NCBI GenBank assembly: GCA_018340375.1
Contig: JAFFJZ010000069.1
Coordinates: forward strand, 558,001-622,000
Length of the DNA: 64,000 nucleotides
Direction of reading: 5' to 3'
Origin: Gonatopus flavifemur
Lineage: Eukaryota > Arthropoda > Insecta > Hymenoptera > Dryinidae
Positions within the stretch are counted from its first letter, which is position 1, and every line of letters starts with the position of its first letter. The notes beneath the pieces were generated by a model, which searched no databases, was not told the origin of the DNA, and saw only the letters and a list, made by a program, of their open reading frames with translations. Below, piece by piece: positions 1-11,537 of the stretch. A program made the position numbers and the translations under genes.

Positions 1-43
1 ATTCTACCAGCATCCATTTGCTTATGTCCTACCAGAAATCTCA

Positions 44-780
44 CACAGCACAAGCATGTCCCAAATCAATTCCCACCACGATAGTTCCGAAAGAATTGTA
101 ACAATCATTATTTCAGAGAAATTTTTTGTGTGTTCAATCATGAAAAAATGCATGCAACTACATAAAATAGTATCTTTTGTCTTGCGTGACTGCAATCTTC
201 TCTATTACTACGAAAAATTGAATACTGAAACACATGAACACATGAAGTTATTTAATTCATGCTGCTCAATCAAGGCTCTTTTTTAAATACTTTCTTGTCA
301 AGATCTCGATACAATTAACTAAAATGTCACTAGAAATATTCGACTTTTTCATTTGAATTAATTTCTGCAGTCCTTCAATAATTCCTTGACTTCCCACACA
401 GCACCCTGGTAATGTTGAATTCCTGAAGAATTCTTAATAAATTCATCGTTGGATTCTTTTAGAGTCCCCGGTATGACAGTTCAGAATGAGTTCTTTATGA
501 AACCCTAATATTCAAAGAGAACTCATGAAGAATTCTCAAGAATTCATTATGAAATGTTTTGGAACTGACTTACTCTCTAAATTAGAAAGATTCAGATTCC
601 CACTCGGACGAGAAATCAGGTTCCGTTCTAGCTGCCTGGAGAGTGAATCATCGCTACAACAGAGTAGAATTTCACTCTTCAGGCAGCCAGAAGGGAACCT
701 GTCTTTCCGTTCAAGTGAAATTCTGACTTTTCCGTATTTAGAGAGTAAAGAGAGTTCATTTGGGACATACTTGTGCTGTG
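44..780. mobile_element. TIR element, CACAGCACAAG family (non-autonomous)
   Basis: The left end CACAGCACAAGCATGTCCC is the reverse complement, with one mismatch, of the right end at 758-780. About 23 bp of terminal inverted repeat frame 737 bp. No transposase-like ORF is present, and I see no clear target-site duplication. The interior has a second inverted pair (571-580 against 738-747) and many GAATTC-rich short motifs. Related acagcac/tgctgt ends occur at 29324-29715, 32234-32330, 35321-35390 and 36472-36591, so this looks like one member of a local MITE superfamily. Confidence 0.6.
571..747. repeat. Imperfect hairpin inside the 44-780 element
   Basis: TACTCTCTAAAT at 571 pairs with ATTTAGAGAGTA ending at 747. 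Inside it AGGTTCC and GGAACCT pair, and so do CTGCCTGGAGAGTGAA and TTCACTCTTCAGGCAG. The result is a roughly 175-nt foldback with a short loop near 655. Confidence 0.55.
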
Positions 781-2480
781 GGGGTTTCTAGAATTGTTTC
801 TCCCACTCCCCAATTCTCCATGGTCGATTTTCACTTCCTTGAATTTTCCCTGACTTCCCAGAAGTGGGCATTCTGGAAGGAGGTACGAGTGATACTACAT
901 CGTGCATAACTGGTGAAAAACAATAATACCCATAGAAATCAAATAAAGATCGATTCGTGTGGTATCGTTATATCACTATAGAGCCCCATCGGGGGAAGTC
1001 TCTCTATTCCCACACAGCATTACAGTCCCAGAAGAATTCTCGAAGAACTTATAACAAATCAAAAACTTTCCGAATCGAATTCTATTCGGAGAGTTTTTGA
1101 TGTGTTATAAATTTCAGAGTTTCACATTGTAAAGAAAGGGGTGTCAGAATCAACACCGCATGGATTCTATAGGAGTCCATCCCGAAATTTGATGTTATAA
1201 TAACACCGCAAGGTGTTGAAACAACACCATTAGGGGTGGACTTTCTCTAATACCGCCGTTTTTCTTACAGTGTAGGAGAATTCAGGAGGAATTCTTTTTT
1301 CATAATTCATTAGTCCTCTAAGAGAACTTATCACCCACAAATTTCATGTTCTGAATAATTCATTACTTTTTATAACAAAATCAGGATGAACATATGGAAC
1401 AGTACATAATGAAAGAAAATAATAAGACATTGTTAATTCTTTGTCACTCTTTTTTGTCGATCAGTTGTTCAAACAATAATTCTTTTTTGAACAATCGATA
1501 AGAAATTCTCTTCTGCAACAGAACATCAATTTGAAATCTCCATTATGCATATTAATTATTTGCATCCATACTTTATTTTGTTTTTGCTTTTTTTTATAAA
1601 TCATTTCAATAATTGCATTCTAGGAGCACATTTGAATATACCCTAGCATATACATATATTTTTCACTCGGCAAGTTTCTCCCAATTGTACGCAACTTGCG
1701 GGCAAAATTTTCACCGAATATCCAATCATTTCACTCTCAGAAAATCCCCCTCAATCCACAGGTTTTTGCAAGCGACGTGAGCGTGAATTCATGAAGAATT
1801 TAAATAAGATATGCACTAGATCATGGCGCGCAATTTGCGAGCAACCCCTAATAGCATTTTGCGCGCAAATGTAAGCGATTCACGTGCAAATCGAGTTACA
1901 GAATCGCTAGCAAAGTCGGATCCATGTACGTCGCTTTCTGTTAACAGAACTGCAAGCCATCGCGCTCATACGTGAGCATGATTGCTATTTGCGTGCATAT
2001 GGCGAGTGATAGTATTATTTGCTAGCAAAACACTGGCGAACTGCGCGCATAAAGACGCGGCTCTCGAGGCTCAAACTTTGCGCGCACAGAATGTTATCTG
2101 GGACAGTATGGGTCACAGGTGGGTTGCACGCAAATCACACGCAAATTCTCGCGTGCATAACGGTCTCAAGTTTTGCACGCAGTCAATGTTATCTTGGAAG
2201 TTAGTTTGATTAGTTCGATGATTAGTGATATTTCGATTTTCAAGTTTGCTTCTCATTCCTTTCCTTCGCTGTTTCACGCAGTCAGATTTTTGGTAACACT
2301 TTTAATATAATACAATAATCTTCTTCGACTAAATTGAATAATTCTAAATGATTCCTGTGAATCATAACACAAAAACCATAGTACTAACGGAAGTAACACT
2401 CGCTTATCGTTGTTGGATGAAATATATGACGAAGTAAAAAAAAAATAATTGAAATTGGACAATATTGACACACTGATCAT
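781..2480. other. Non-coding, AT-rich; one hairpin and a GCAAAT-rich patch
   Basis: No convincing gene. A perfect-looking small hairpin lies at 1049-1110 (TTATAACAAATCAAAAACT against its complement). From about 1780 to 2210 the base composition rises in GC and short words such as GCGCGCAAAT, TTTGCGTGCA and CGCGCATA recur irregularly on both strands, giving a low-complexity or decayed palindromic patch. Short ORFs here have no recognisable similarity. Confidence 0.4.
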
Positions 2481-2566
2481 GGAAAAAGTGAGAAAAGCGA
2501 GAATTCAGAAAATAAGTGAGGGATAGTGAGGGAAATGGAAAAAAGTGAGAAAAGTGAGTCGCTAGC

Positions 2567-2755
2567 ATGCCTGGATATTGGATGAATGATGAGGACAGGA
2601 AATGTGAATTCTGTGGGAAGGAAGTAGGTAAATTAGAGAACTATGTAAAGTGTAATGAAATAGGTGATATTTTTAAGTTATTAGGAAGGAATGAAAAAGT
2701 AATAATAGGAAGGTTAACAGAGGATAGTTTGAATATAGATAAAATGATGTTTTAA
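2567..2755 (+). pseudogene. Possible C-terminal tail of a non-LTR retrotransposon ORF2
   Basis: A 62-codon ORF starting at an ATG contains a CEFCGKE knuckle followed by ENYVKC. This resembles the C-x2-C...H-x4-C zinc-binding tail found after the reverse transcriptase in many insect LINEs, in the form RCxxCGxExExxxHxxxxC. Here the expected His is replaced. The surrounding 2480-3150 is strongly purine-biased on the + strand, as decayed LINE tails often are. No reverse transcriptase motif precedes it, so at most this is a short relic. It could also be chance. Confidence 0.3.
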
Positions 2756-3528
2756 CTAATTTTTGGAGGAGAAAAGAAAAAGAAAAGAGGAAAAAAGATG
2801 GGAATAAATAGAATTAGAATGCAAAATTAATGATTATGAGTTGGAATAAATGAATTAAGAATATGAGGATTAAGGAGAAGAGAGGGTATAATAATTGATT
2901 ATATTAATTCGGTGAAAAAGAAAGTTATAAGGGTATTGGGTAGGATAATATAGGATAAGATAAACTATCTGTGATTTAGGTCAAGGTATTGGTGATATTC
3001 TGAGAGACTGTACTTGAATATATGGGATGTATTATATATTATATTAATGAGTAAAAAAACAAGTATAAGTAAGGAAGTGAATATTAATATGACGTAGATT
3101 AAGTTGGAATGGGATATGAGGGTGGTCAAGTAATTGTTGTAAACCAAGTCCTCTTCTGTACTAAGCAGCTGAAGATTTAATGAATTATGATGACCATCTG
3201 TTTCGTTATCATAAATATCCGTTTAGATTTCACAACGATACATTTACTTCCATATTTTAGATTTTTACAAAAACTCGACAGTATAATGATGAGAATAATG
3301 ATTTTTTCCCGTGCATTTCCATTTGCTACAGAGCAAAGTGATCCCAAAACTATCACCAATATAGATCATGGAAGTTTATTTGTGTAAAAAAGAGCACATA
3401 CATAAAAAATGAGAAAAATAATATGAAAGCATTGAATTGTGGACAAAACCACGTTTGTTTGTTTTTTTTTTTTTTAAGTAAAAAGTCACTATTGGTTTTT
3501 TGAGTAAAAAACCACTTGGTTTAAACCA
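2756..3528. other. Non-coding stretch
   Basis: Purine-rich to about 3150, then ordinary AT-rich sequence with a homopolymer T run near 3455-3475. No gene, tRNA or clear repeat seen. Confidence 0.4.
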
Positions 3529-3972
3529 ACACGGATAAAACTGAATAGTGATATCAATCAAACCAATGGTATCTCGTACTCAACGATTTAGTGAAATATG
3601 GACAGACCAAATGTTTAGTATTAGAAACCGAATGCACATACAGTTCATGTCACCATAACAAGTCAAATTACTTTTACTAAACTTGTATTTCATTCGATTA
3701 CCCAAGCATTGTTATTCGTACTGAACAGTGAATGGTCGCATAATTGATTCCACCACACAAATCATCTATTCCGCGGAATGGGCATGATAATTTTTACTAA
3801 ACAACAATATGAATTCGATTCAACAATAAAAAAGTTTTTGTTATATTATGAAGGTTGTTAATGTTGTCTTTAGGAATAATTTCCCAAAGCAGCAAAAATT
3901 TTGATTGCTTGACATTCATTACTGTTTAGTTGAGCGTAAAGTTGTAGCATCGAACATCGATTGCACATGACA

Positions 3973-4065
3973 TTCAGGGTGCTGAAAGCGGGAATCGAAC
4001 CTCAACATCCTACCTACCTACCTACCTACCTACACCTAACGCGTATACCACTTGAGCTAAACTGA
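3973..4065 (-). other. tRNA-like sequence, left-arm copy
   Basis: Mirror copy of 5729-5821. Read on the - strand it has an A-box-like TTAGCTCAAGTGG and a perfect B-box-like GGTTCGATTCC, with the (GTAG)n run between them (seen as CTAC repeats at about 4011-4033). The spacing is about 14 nt longer than in a normal tRNA and the stems pair poorly. This is a tRNA-derived relic, not a functional tRNA. Confidence 0.5.
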
Positions 4066-4922
4066 ACATATAATTTTGCTAGCTTTGCGTATCTCTTATA
4101 AGTGTTTGGAGAACTTATGATTAGAGGATACTGTTGAAACAATTTTGGATTTTCTAAATAAATTGATTTTGTGAAGTGTTGATTATTAAGACGAGAATCA
4201 TGATAGGCATATTCCATATACGAGTTATCATCAACTCCTTTCCTGCCATTAACACATTTATGAGAAACAAAAATCGTTTATAAACAAAACAGTGTCGGTA
4301 AGCGAGGAGAGTTCGTATATTCGGTTATGTTCGACTCGTTTCGGTTCACTCCGCTCGAGCGCGAATAAAATAGTTATTATTACTAAACAGCGTAATAAAG
4401 GCAATTGAGTCAGTCAGACTAACTACACCATCCGTAATATTGATCATACATGGACTACTGCACCGTTTTGTTGAAATCACGAATCTTTACTGACTTGTAT
4501 TTAGTAGAATAAAATGATTGCTTAGTGCTTTCAGCGAAACGAGGTTCTACTAAACGATAATGGTGAACGTCCCTATTCCAGTTTTCTCCGTGCTGCTTTA
4601 GCGTTAATTAAACATCGATAACACTATCGTTCTAACTATCGGAAGCATTCGATTGTTTTTTAGAAACTATCAATAGTTATTTTTGTCCGGTAGAATTTGA
4701 TTATGATGAAATTTTATGTTACAAAATTAGTTTTTAGTAACTAAACCAAAGACAGTAGAACCCCCTGAATCAAATCCAATAAGAGATTATTAACAAAATC
4801 ACATTCGGCATAATTGATTCGTACTTTTTTTCAACTTACATAAAAAAGTCGTTCGTGAGAGCAATACATTTCCTCTTTTTTTGCCCTCTTCATATCTGAC
4901 GCATGCGTTGTTCTCAAGTTAG

Positions 4923-5101
4923 CAGTGTCGGACTGGCTTGTATCACGGCCCCCGGCTGGGAATTATTCCGGGCCCCTTAGACAGGGCATACTGTTGGAAA
5001 AATCAAGATTTCATCATAATTCCTACAAAAAAAAGAAAACTGAAAACTGAATGGGCTCCCGGCGAGATCGCTGGGGAGCCAGGTGGTCCAGTCCGACATT
5101 G
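4923..5101. mobile_element. hAT-like MITE, 179 bp, in the palindrome loop
   Basis: The termini CAGTGTCGGACTGG and CCAGTCCGACATTG are inverted repeats. They are flanked by CAAGTTAG (4915-4922) and TAAGTTAG (5102-5109), an 8-bp target duplication with one mismatch. A CA...TG-type end and an 8-bp duplication are typical of hAT MITEs. It sits in the loop of the 3529-6265 palindrome. Its interior is GC-rich (GGCCCCC, CCGGGCCCC). Confidence 0.7.
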
Positions 5102-5728
5102 TAAGTTAGTTCTCTTGCAATATTTAGGATCAAATTTGAAAAATGTCTATCATGTAGAGAATCTAGGTAGAAGAGATTTGATAATGATATCAGGGTTGTT
5201 TCACGGAGAAAACTGGAATAGTGAGGTTCACCATCATCGTTTAGTAGAACCTTGTTTCGTCGAAAGCACTAAGCAATCAATTTATTCTACTAAATACAAT
5301 TCAGTAAAGATTCGTGATTTCAACAAAACGGTGCAGTAGTCCATGTATGATCAATATTACGGATGGTGTAGTTAGTTTGACTGACTCAATTGCCTTTATT
5401 ACGCTGTTTAGTAATAATAACTATTTTATTCGCGCTCGAGCGGAGTGAACCGAAACGAGTCGAACATAACCAAATATACGAACTCTCCTCGCTTACCGAC
5501 ACTGTTTTGTTTATAAACGATTTTTTTTTCTCATAAATGTGTTAATGGCAGGAAAGGAGTTGATGATAACTCGTATATGGAATATGCCTATCATGATTCT
5601 CGTCTTAATAATCAACACTTCACAAAATCAATTTATTTAGAAAATCCAAAATTGTTTCAACAGTATCCTCTAATCATAAGTTCTCCAAACACTTATAAGA
5701 GATACGCAAAGCTAGCGAAATTATATGT

Positions 5729-5821
5729 TCAGTTTAGCTCAAGTGGTATACGCGTTAGGTGTAGGTAGGTAGGTAGGTAGGTAGGATGTTGAGGTTCGAT
5801 TCCCGCTTTCAGCACCCTGAA
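5729..5821 (+). other. tRNA-like sequence with (GTAG)n insertion, right-arm copy
   Basis: The A-box-like TTTAGCTCAAGTGG is at 5733-5746 and the B-box GGTTCGATTCC at 5793-5803. The outer bases TTCAG/CTGAA can pair as a short acceptor. Between the boxes, where the anticodon arm should be, lies an uninterrupted GTAG/GGTA microsatellite (5757-5785). It makes the body about 14 nt longer than a tRNA. The promoter boxes are therefore conserved while the decoding arm is replaced. Whether RNA polymerase III still reads it cannot be told from sequence. Confidence 0.5.
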
Positions 5822-6265
5822 TGTCATGTGCAATCGATGTTCGATGCTACAACTTTACGCTCAACTAAACAGTAATGAATGTCAAGCAATCAAAATTTTT
5901 GCTGCTTTGGGAAATTATTCCTAAAGACAACATTAACAACCTTCATAATATAACAAAAACTTTTTTATTGTTGAATCGAATTCATATTGTTGTTTAGTAA
6001 AAATTATCATGCCCATTCCGCGGAATAGATGATTTGTGTGGTGGAATCAATTATGCGACCATTCACTGTTTGGTACGAATAACAATGCTTGGGTAATCGA
6101 ATGAAATACAAGTTTAGTAAAATTAATTTGACTTGTTATGGTGACATGAACTGTATGTGCATTCGGTTTCTAATACTAAACATTTGGTCTGTCCATATTT
6201 CACTAAATCGTTGAGTACGAGATACCATTGGTTTGATTGATATCACTATTCAGTTTTATCCGTGT

Positions 6266-7381
6266 AGTATTTCCAAGTTCTGGAGCTGGAATGGAAAGGC
6301 CAGGAGTACTTTTCATCTTGTGTAAATGTGTTAGTATAAATGAAATTATCAATTGAATAAAAAAAAGACATGGTTATACGTTAGAGAGAAAGAGGTGTTG
6401 ACCAATGCTGGTATCTTACAACTTGGTCTCTTTCCACTGTGGTTTGACACAATTGGTTACCTCTAAAAATTCGTATTTTCTATGAACAATCTCTGAATGT
6501 TAACTTTTATCATAATATTCCCAAATGACACTGTCATTGGATCATTTGAGTGAATCTAAATTCTCTGTTATTTTTCAGTATAAGTTAGTGGTCCACCCAA
6601 AGCAATGATTCAATCTAAGCAAATCTCCCCTATTTCTCTTAACAGGGAATTTCTTTGACAATTTCATATCGTTTGCAATAAGTTTCATACTGTTCTCCAC
6701 TTGCTGCACTGAGTGCGTCCTCGAATATTTTCAATCTCCTCAAACTTGTAGGTGATAAAAAAGGTAGAAATGTTTCAGTGCATGCAGAGTGCAACCAGTA
6801 TAGCCCAATGGAAAACATTATTATATACATCAGTACTTCTCATGTATTCCTGTGGATTTAAGTTTGATTTTTATTTGTATTTTTCTTACCTTGAGAGAAC
6901 TTAATTTGGATCTGCAGTGATGTTCTATATACAAAAGGGTGGACTGTCCTCTTATAGGTTTTCCATGCGATAAATGGCCTTTAGTTCCTAACTCGTTGAT
7001 GATTTCTCATGAAAATATTGTTGACTTGTTATTCTTTGACCAGTGATTGAGATTGATTAATGATTTGCTTAATCAATTTTATCATAAGTAATTTTGTTAT
7101 TTCACTCATGGCAAGATATTTTTTCTCACCTTTGTTATTCATTGTAAATTATTATATCTGCATATTCTTCAAAGAGGACTGAATCGATTGTCAAAACTTT
7201 CCAGACTTTGACCCTTTTCAACATCTTGGCTCTATTTGGTGAAATGTTTTTGAATACATTTGGAAATGTGGGAGATAGAATAATGATTCACAAAAGTCTC
7301 ATTCTGATTGAAATACTAGTCACTGTCTATACAAACAGAGAGAAAAAATTGTTAATTGAGGTGATTTCTCTTAAGAGGATA
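6266..7381. other. Non-coding stretch, nothing recognised
   Basis: AT-rich sequence with only short unrelated ORFs. No repeat arms or RNA genes seen. Confidence 0.4.
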
Positions 7382-7569
7382 CCAGCGGCATGGCAGCAGC
7401 CAAATTATTCATGACGAACTACAGCCAAATGCTTCATTTTGATCAAAATATCGCTCTGTACAGCACTTTTAATTGAATCAGAAAAGTGCTGTACAGAGCG
7501 ATATTTGATTAATATGATATGTTTGCCCATAGCTTTTTATAAACGATTTGGCTGCTGCCACACCGCTAG
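7382..7569. mobile_element. MITE, about 188 bp, with a strong central hairpin
   Basis: The ends CCAGCGGCATGGCAGCAGCC and its near-complement (7546-7569) form 24-bp TIRs with two mismatches. In the middle, ATATCGCTCTGTACAGCAC pairs perfectly with the copy beginning about 7483 around an 11-nt loop. No clear target duplication. Confidence 0.65.
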
Positions 7570-8669
7570 TCTCACTTTGAGCACATTAGAAAACATTATT
7601 TCAAATATGGACTAGTGTTGGAAAGGATTAATTTTTGATTCGCAATACAGTTTTGGTGTTTTCTTTTCACTAGAAATCCAAACAACTAACTCTCCTTTCT
7701 TTGTACTCTTTCTACCCAATTAAGCAGCTATGCTGTAAATTTGTATTAGTATCGGTAAAAATGTAATGCATGGACAAAGTAATCCAGATACCTAATCTGA
7801 GAGGACATGAATGATGAAAACGTAATTAAATCACATTTCTTTCTGTAAAATCTCCCAATCAAAAATGCTCTACGTAACTCATGTACCTTTGGATTTTTTA
7901 CAAAAATTGAAAAATGAACTATGATTACAATGAATAAATTTGGAAGAAATCTCTTTCGATAGTTCAATATTCATCATGTATAATAATACATTTAATAATT
8001 TTTTCAAAGATAATTTGAACTTTTTTGTTTATTTACAAATTAAGATTGTTATAACTTACATATTCGGTGCTTCATAAACTTTTATATAAAACAAACATGG
8101 AATAAAATCATTATATAAAGCGAGATTGACTCTTCAAATGCTCTTCTTCAGTTCTGATATTAGTATAAATACGATTTGAGTTATTATTCGTCCCTCAACT
8201 TGATTTGAATAACAAAATCAATAAAATTAAAACAGAACAAAAGTCTTTTCAACTCACTATTATAATCGTGAACGATACCTCTTACCTTACCATGCTCTCA
8301 CGAAGCGACGCACATGGACACACACATGGATAAGGATTTGCGCTCAATATGCTTGTACCGCTCATGAAGCGACGCACATGGATAAGCTTCTGCACGCAAA
8401 CCTAGGGGGACTTTCAAAATGTTGGCTGGGTTATCTCTTTGGATTATCGAATGTAAATAATAATGGAAGATTTGAATTTGCAACTGATATTTTGGAAACA
8501 GAGAGATCAGGAATGTTAATATTAGCTTTGTTCGTTCTAACGTGTTTTAAGTAAAGCTATTGCTGGCTGCTGCAATCGGGTTATCGGGGAGGGGGTCGGT
8601 AAGTACCAAAATCCCGACATCCCATTCATCCGAAGTTGCAAGTTCCTGAATTTCAAGATCCCGAAAGGC
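7570..8669. other. Non-coding; one short direct repeat
   Basis: AT-rich with no gene. GAAGCGACGCACATGG occurs twice (about 8299 and 8357) as a dispersed direct repeat. The last 100 bp before 8670 are GC-richer and run into a TSD-flanked element. Confidence 0.4.
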
Positions 8670-8679
8670 CATCCGCCCG

Positions 8680-8871
8680 GTAGACCACGATTATCCCGAA
8701 AGCGTGTTGGCCCGAAAATTGAAATCCCGATTAGGAGTAATCCCGAAAAAATTTTGGTGACATTTTATCTCATTAGCGCGTGACCAGTAAAATATAGTTA
8801 TCCTTCGGGATTTCGACTTTCGGGTCAACCAAGTTTCAGGCCAACACGCTTTCGGGATAATCGCGGTCTAC
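8680..8871. mobile_element. MITE, 192 bp, with 10-bp target duplication
   Basis: GTAGACCACGATTATCCCGA at the left end and TCGGGATAATCGCGGTCTAC at the right end are inverted repeats with two mismatches. They are followed by a second inverted block built around CCAACACGCTTTCGGGATAA. The direct repeat CATCCGCCCG flanks both sides exactly (8670-8679 and 8872-8881), giving a clean 10-bp target duplication. CCCGA/TCGGG words are over-represented inside and immediately outside. Confidence 0.75.
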
Positions 8872-9089
8872 CATCCGCCCGAAGTCTCATAATTCCGAAT
8901 CATGAATTATGAAATGTGAAGGTGGATATTTGATACTGTATTAATGTGCATGACAATTAATCATTAGCGCTGTAAGTAATTGCCAAATGAAAAGTTTTTG
9001 TTCTTCGTCAAAATTCAGAGAAAACGGATGATGGGTAGAATTTTGATGCAATTTATTTATAAGTATAGCATAATATAATTATACTTAAC

Positions 9090-9351
9090 CAGAGATGAGT
9101 GGAGAGATTGCTAACGTAATACTGAATTCGTGGTATGGTTTTTGGACTAGCGACATCACGCGGCAATGATACCAACTCACAAATAAATATTTGATGATTG
9201 CTCAGATCGAACGGAATTCCTGAAATCCAATGAAATTAACCAATCAGTGTGGTTCCACTTTTTAGTTGGTATCATTGCCGCGTGATGTCGTTAGTCCAAA
9301 AACCATACCACGATTTTAGTATTACGTTAGCAATCTCTCCACTCATCTCTG
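9090..9351. mobile_element. MITE with CAGAGATGAGTGG termini, copy 1
   Basis: CAGAGATGAGTGGAGAGATT at the left end and its complement at the right end start arms of about 80 bp. They include GCCGCGTGATGTCG on one side and its complement on the other. The loop is about 100 bp. A diverged relative lies at 9484-9692. Confidence 0.65.
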
Positions 9352-9365
9352 ACATAACATATAAA

Positions 9366-9473
9366 GGAGCTTTCCGAAGTGTGTGACCCGGGGTGTCTGG
9401 GGCGTGGAATGAACCAATAGGAATCCGTAGTTCACGCTCCAGACGCCTCGGGTCAAACACTTCGGAAAGCTCC
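9366..9473. repeat. Compact palindrome between two MITE copies
   Basis: GGAGCTTTCCGAAGTG (9366) pairs with CACTTCGGAAAGCTCC (ending 9473). The inner GTGACCC...GGGTC and GGCGTGGAATGAACC also partly pair. The 108-bp palindrome lies exactly between two related MITE copies. Confidence 0.65.
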
Positions 9474-9483
9474 AAAGTATTAA

Positions 9484-9692
9484 CAGAGATGAGTTGAAGA
9501 GATTGCTAACGAGATATGAAAACCATAGTCCAGTTTCTGATTGGCAGTATCACGTTTTCCGTTTATCTCTTCGTGCTGGTTGGCTTTGAAGAAAAATTCA
9601 ACCAATCATATATTTTTCTTCAAAAGAAAAAAAAAACGTGATACGGACCATGATTTTAACATTGCGCTGGCAATCTCTGCTATTCATCTCTG
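9484..9692. mobile_element. MITE with CAGAGATGAG termini, diverged copy 2
   Basis: CAGAGATGAGTTGAAGAGAT at 9484 and CTGCTATTCATCTCTG ending at 9692 are inverted repeats related to copy 1 at 9090-9351. The interior pair around ACGTGATACGGACCATGATT is diverged. An A-run near 9630 has probably expanded since insertion. Confidence 0.55.
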
Positions 9693-10393
9693 GTGTTATT
9701 AATAAATTGTCCAGGTAGTGGACTCTGTTTCCAGGAAGGCCCATTTAAATTCTTTGTAGAATTTAAATAAAGTGATTGAATTGAAATTGTCCAAAAATAA
9801 ATTATATTTGTTACAAATAATGCACATTTACAAAATCAACTTCCATTTCTAAGTGTCGGCTTGTATTGTTTTTTTTAAATTGCAATACATTTTCAAGATA
9901 GTTGATTCATAATTGAGTTTTTCATTTGTTCTAATACCTCAGATTGAAGTTAATTTGAAACGAATGCTAGTCAATATTTCAATCGTTCATTGGAATAAAT
10001 TTAGAATGGGATATATTTGGACTTGAAAGGTGGGCCCATGAATTTCAAAAAATTGAAATAGCACATATTCCATTCGTCTATATTTCATTATTATTTTTTG
10101 TTTTAATCAATGATTGAAACTTGAATAATATCAAAACTGAGTTCATTTTTACATAAATATTCTTATTATTAGTAATATTCATTCTTCTGATTGTAAGAAC
10201 TTTGTGAAGTACTTTTCTTCATTGTAATTCTTTCCATTTAAATATTGAAAACCTGAAATTTTCTTGTAATAAAATCCAAAAAGTAACAATGATATAGAAT
10301 ATTGTTGTTTTCAGTATGAAATTCTAATGGTATTCTGAATGAAACGTATAATTTCAGAATGACATGAATCATCATTCTTTACAAACTCGTAGT
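9693..10393. other. Non-coding, very AT-rich, nothing recognised
   Basis: No gene, repeat array or RNA gene seen. Confidence 0.4.
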
Positions 10394-11537
10394 CCCTAAC
10401 GATTTTGAGGATACCAAAAAATTTCGGTACGTTTGTGACTTTTTCTTACCACAAAATAACCAACAACCGCATCTTCAGTGCTACTCATCGGTCACGATTC
10501 GGTCCCTTCTTGGAACCAAACCACTTTTTTGAACAGATTACAGGAATGGTCTGCTTGGTAATTTCTTGGTTGCTTCGTGGTTAAAAACCGAAGATTTACC
10601 GAATGTTAAGAATCCTGTATTGGTCACAATTTGGTTCCTTTTTGGAGAAAAATGCCTGAAATCACCGCGAATAGGAGGGACCAAATTGGTCAGTTTTAGG
10701 TAAATTTTCGGTTTACAACCATAAAATTACCGGATATTCAGTGCTACTCATCGGTCACGATTCGGTACCTTTTTGGAACAAAACCACTTTTTTTACCAGA
10801 TTACAGGAATGGTCTTCTCGGTCATTTCTTGGTTGCTTCATGGTTAAAAACCGAAGATTTACCGAATATTGAGAACCCTGCAATGGTTACAATTTGGTTC
10901 TTTTTTGAAAAAAATGCCTGAAATTACCGCGAATAGGAGGAACCAAATTGGTCAGTTTTAGGTAAATTTCCGGTTTACAATCATAAAATTACTGGATATT
11001 CAGTGCTACTCATCGGTCACGATTCGGTACCTCCTTGGAACCAAACCACTTTTTTTACCAGATTACAGGGATCGTCTTCTTGGTCATTTCTTGGTTGCTT
11101 CGTGGTTAAAAACCGAACACTTACCGAATGTTGAGAATCCTGCATTGGTTACAATTTGGTTCCTTCCATCTGCGGTAATTTCAGGCATATTTTTTCCGAA
11201 AAGGAACCAAATTTTTACAAATAAGTGGCACTGAAGTCTTTGTGATTCTATGGTTGTGAACAGGAAATTTTCCGAAAACTCACCGTTTATGTTCCTTCCA
11301 TCTGCGGTAATTCCAGGTATACTCTTTCTAAGAAGGAACCAAATTGTTCCCAATGAGGAGCACTGAAGATTCGGTGATTTTATGGTGATAAATTGGAAAT
11401 GAACCAAAAACTGACCGGTTTGGGTCCTTCTATCTGCCGTGATTTCAGGCATACTATTTGAATTGTATGAAGTTTTGGTAATTCTATGATTGTGAACCGG
11501 GTATTATCCAAAAACTGACCAATTTGGTTCCCATATA

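Larger units (their letters stand above)
3529..6265. mobile_element. 2.7-kb giant palindrome (foldback-type element)
   Basis: The ends ACACGGATAAAACTGAAT (3529) and its complement (ending at 6265) start two arms of about 1.07 kb, 3529-4595 and 5199-6265. The arms are almost identical in inverted orientation about a centre at 4897. The same 63-codon ORF appears in both arms on opposite strands, with no recognisable function. The loop of about 600 bp holds a separate 179-bp MITE. No transposase is present. I cannot see a convincing target duplication, so the true ends may lie a few bases away. Each arm carries a tRNA-like sequence with an internal (GTAG)n run. Confidence 0.8.

Noticed and set aside
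4011..4033. CTAC repeat as a CRISPR-like or telomeric array
   Set aside because: A plain tetranucleotide microsatellite inside a tRNA-like segment; no spacers and not the insect telomere repeat.
4026..5768. Identical 63-codon ORFs on opposite strands
   Set aside because: Mirror images in palindrome arms, overlapping the tRNA-like segment; no support for a protein.
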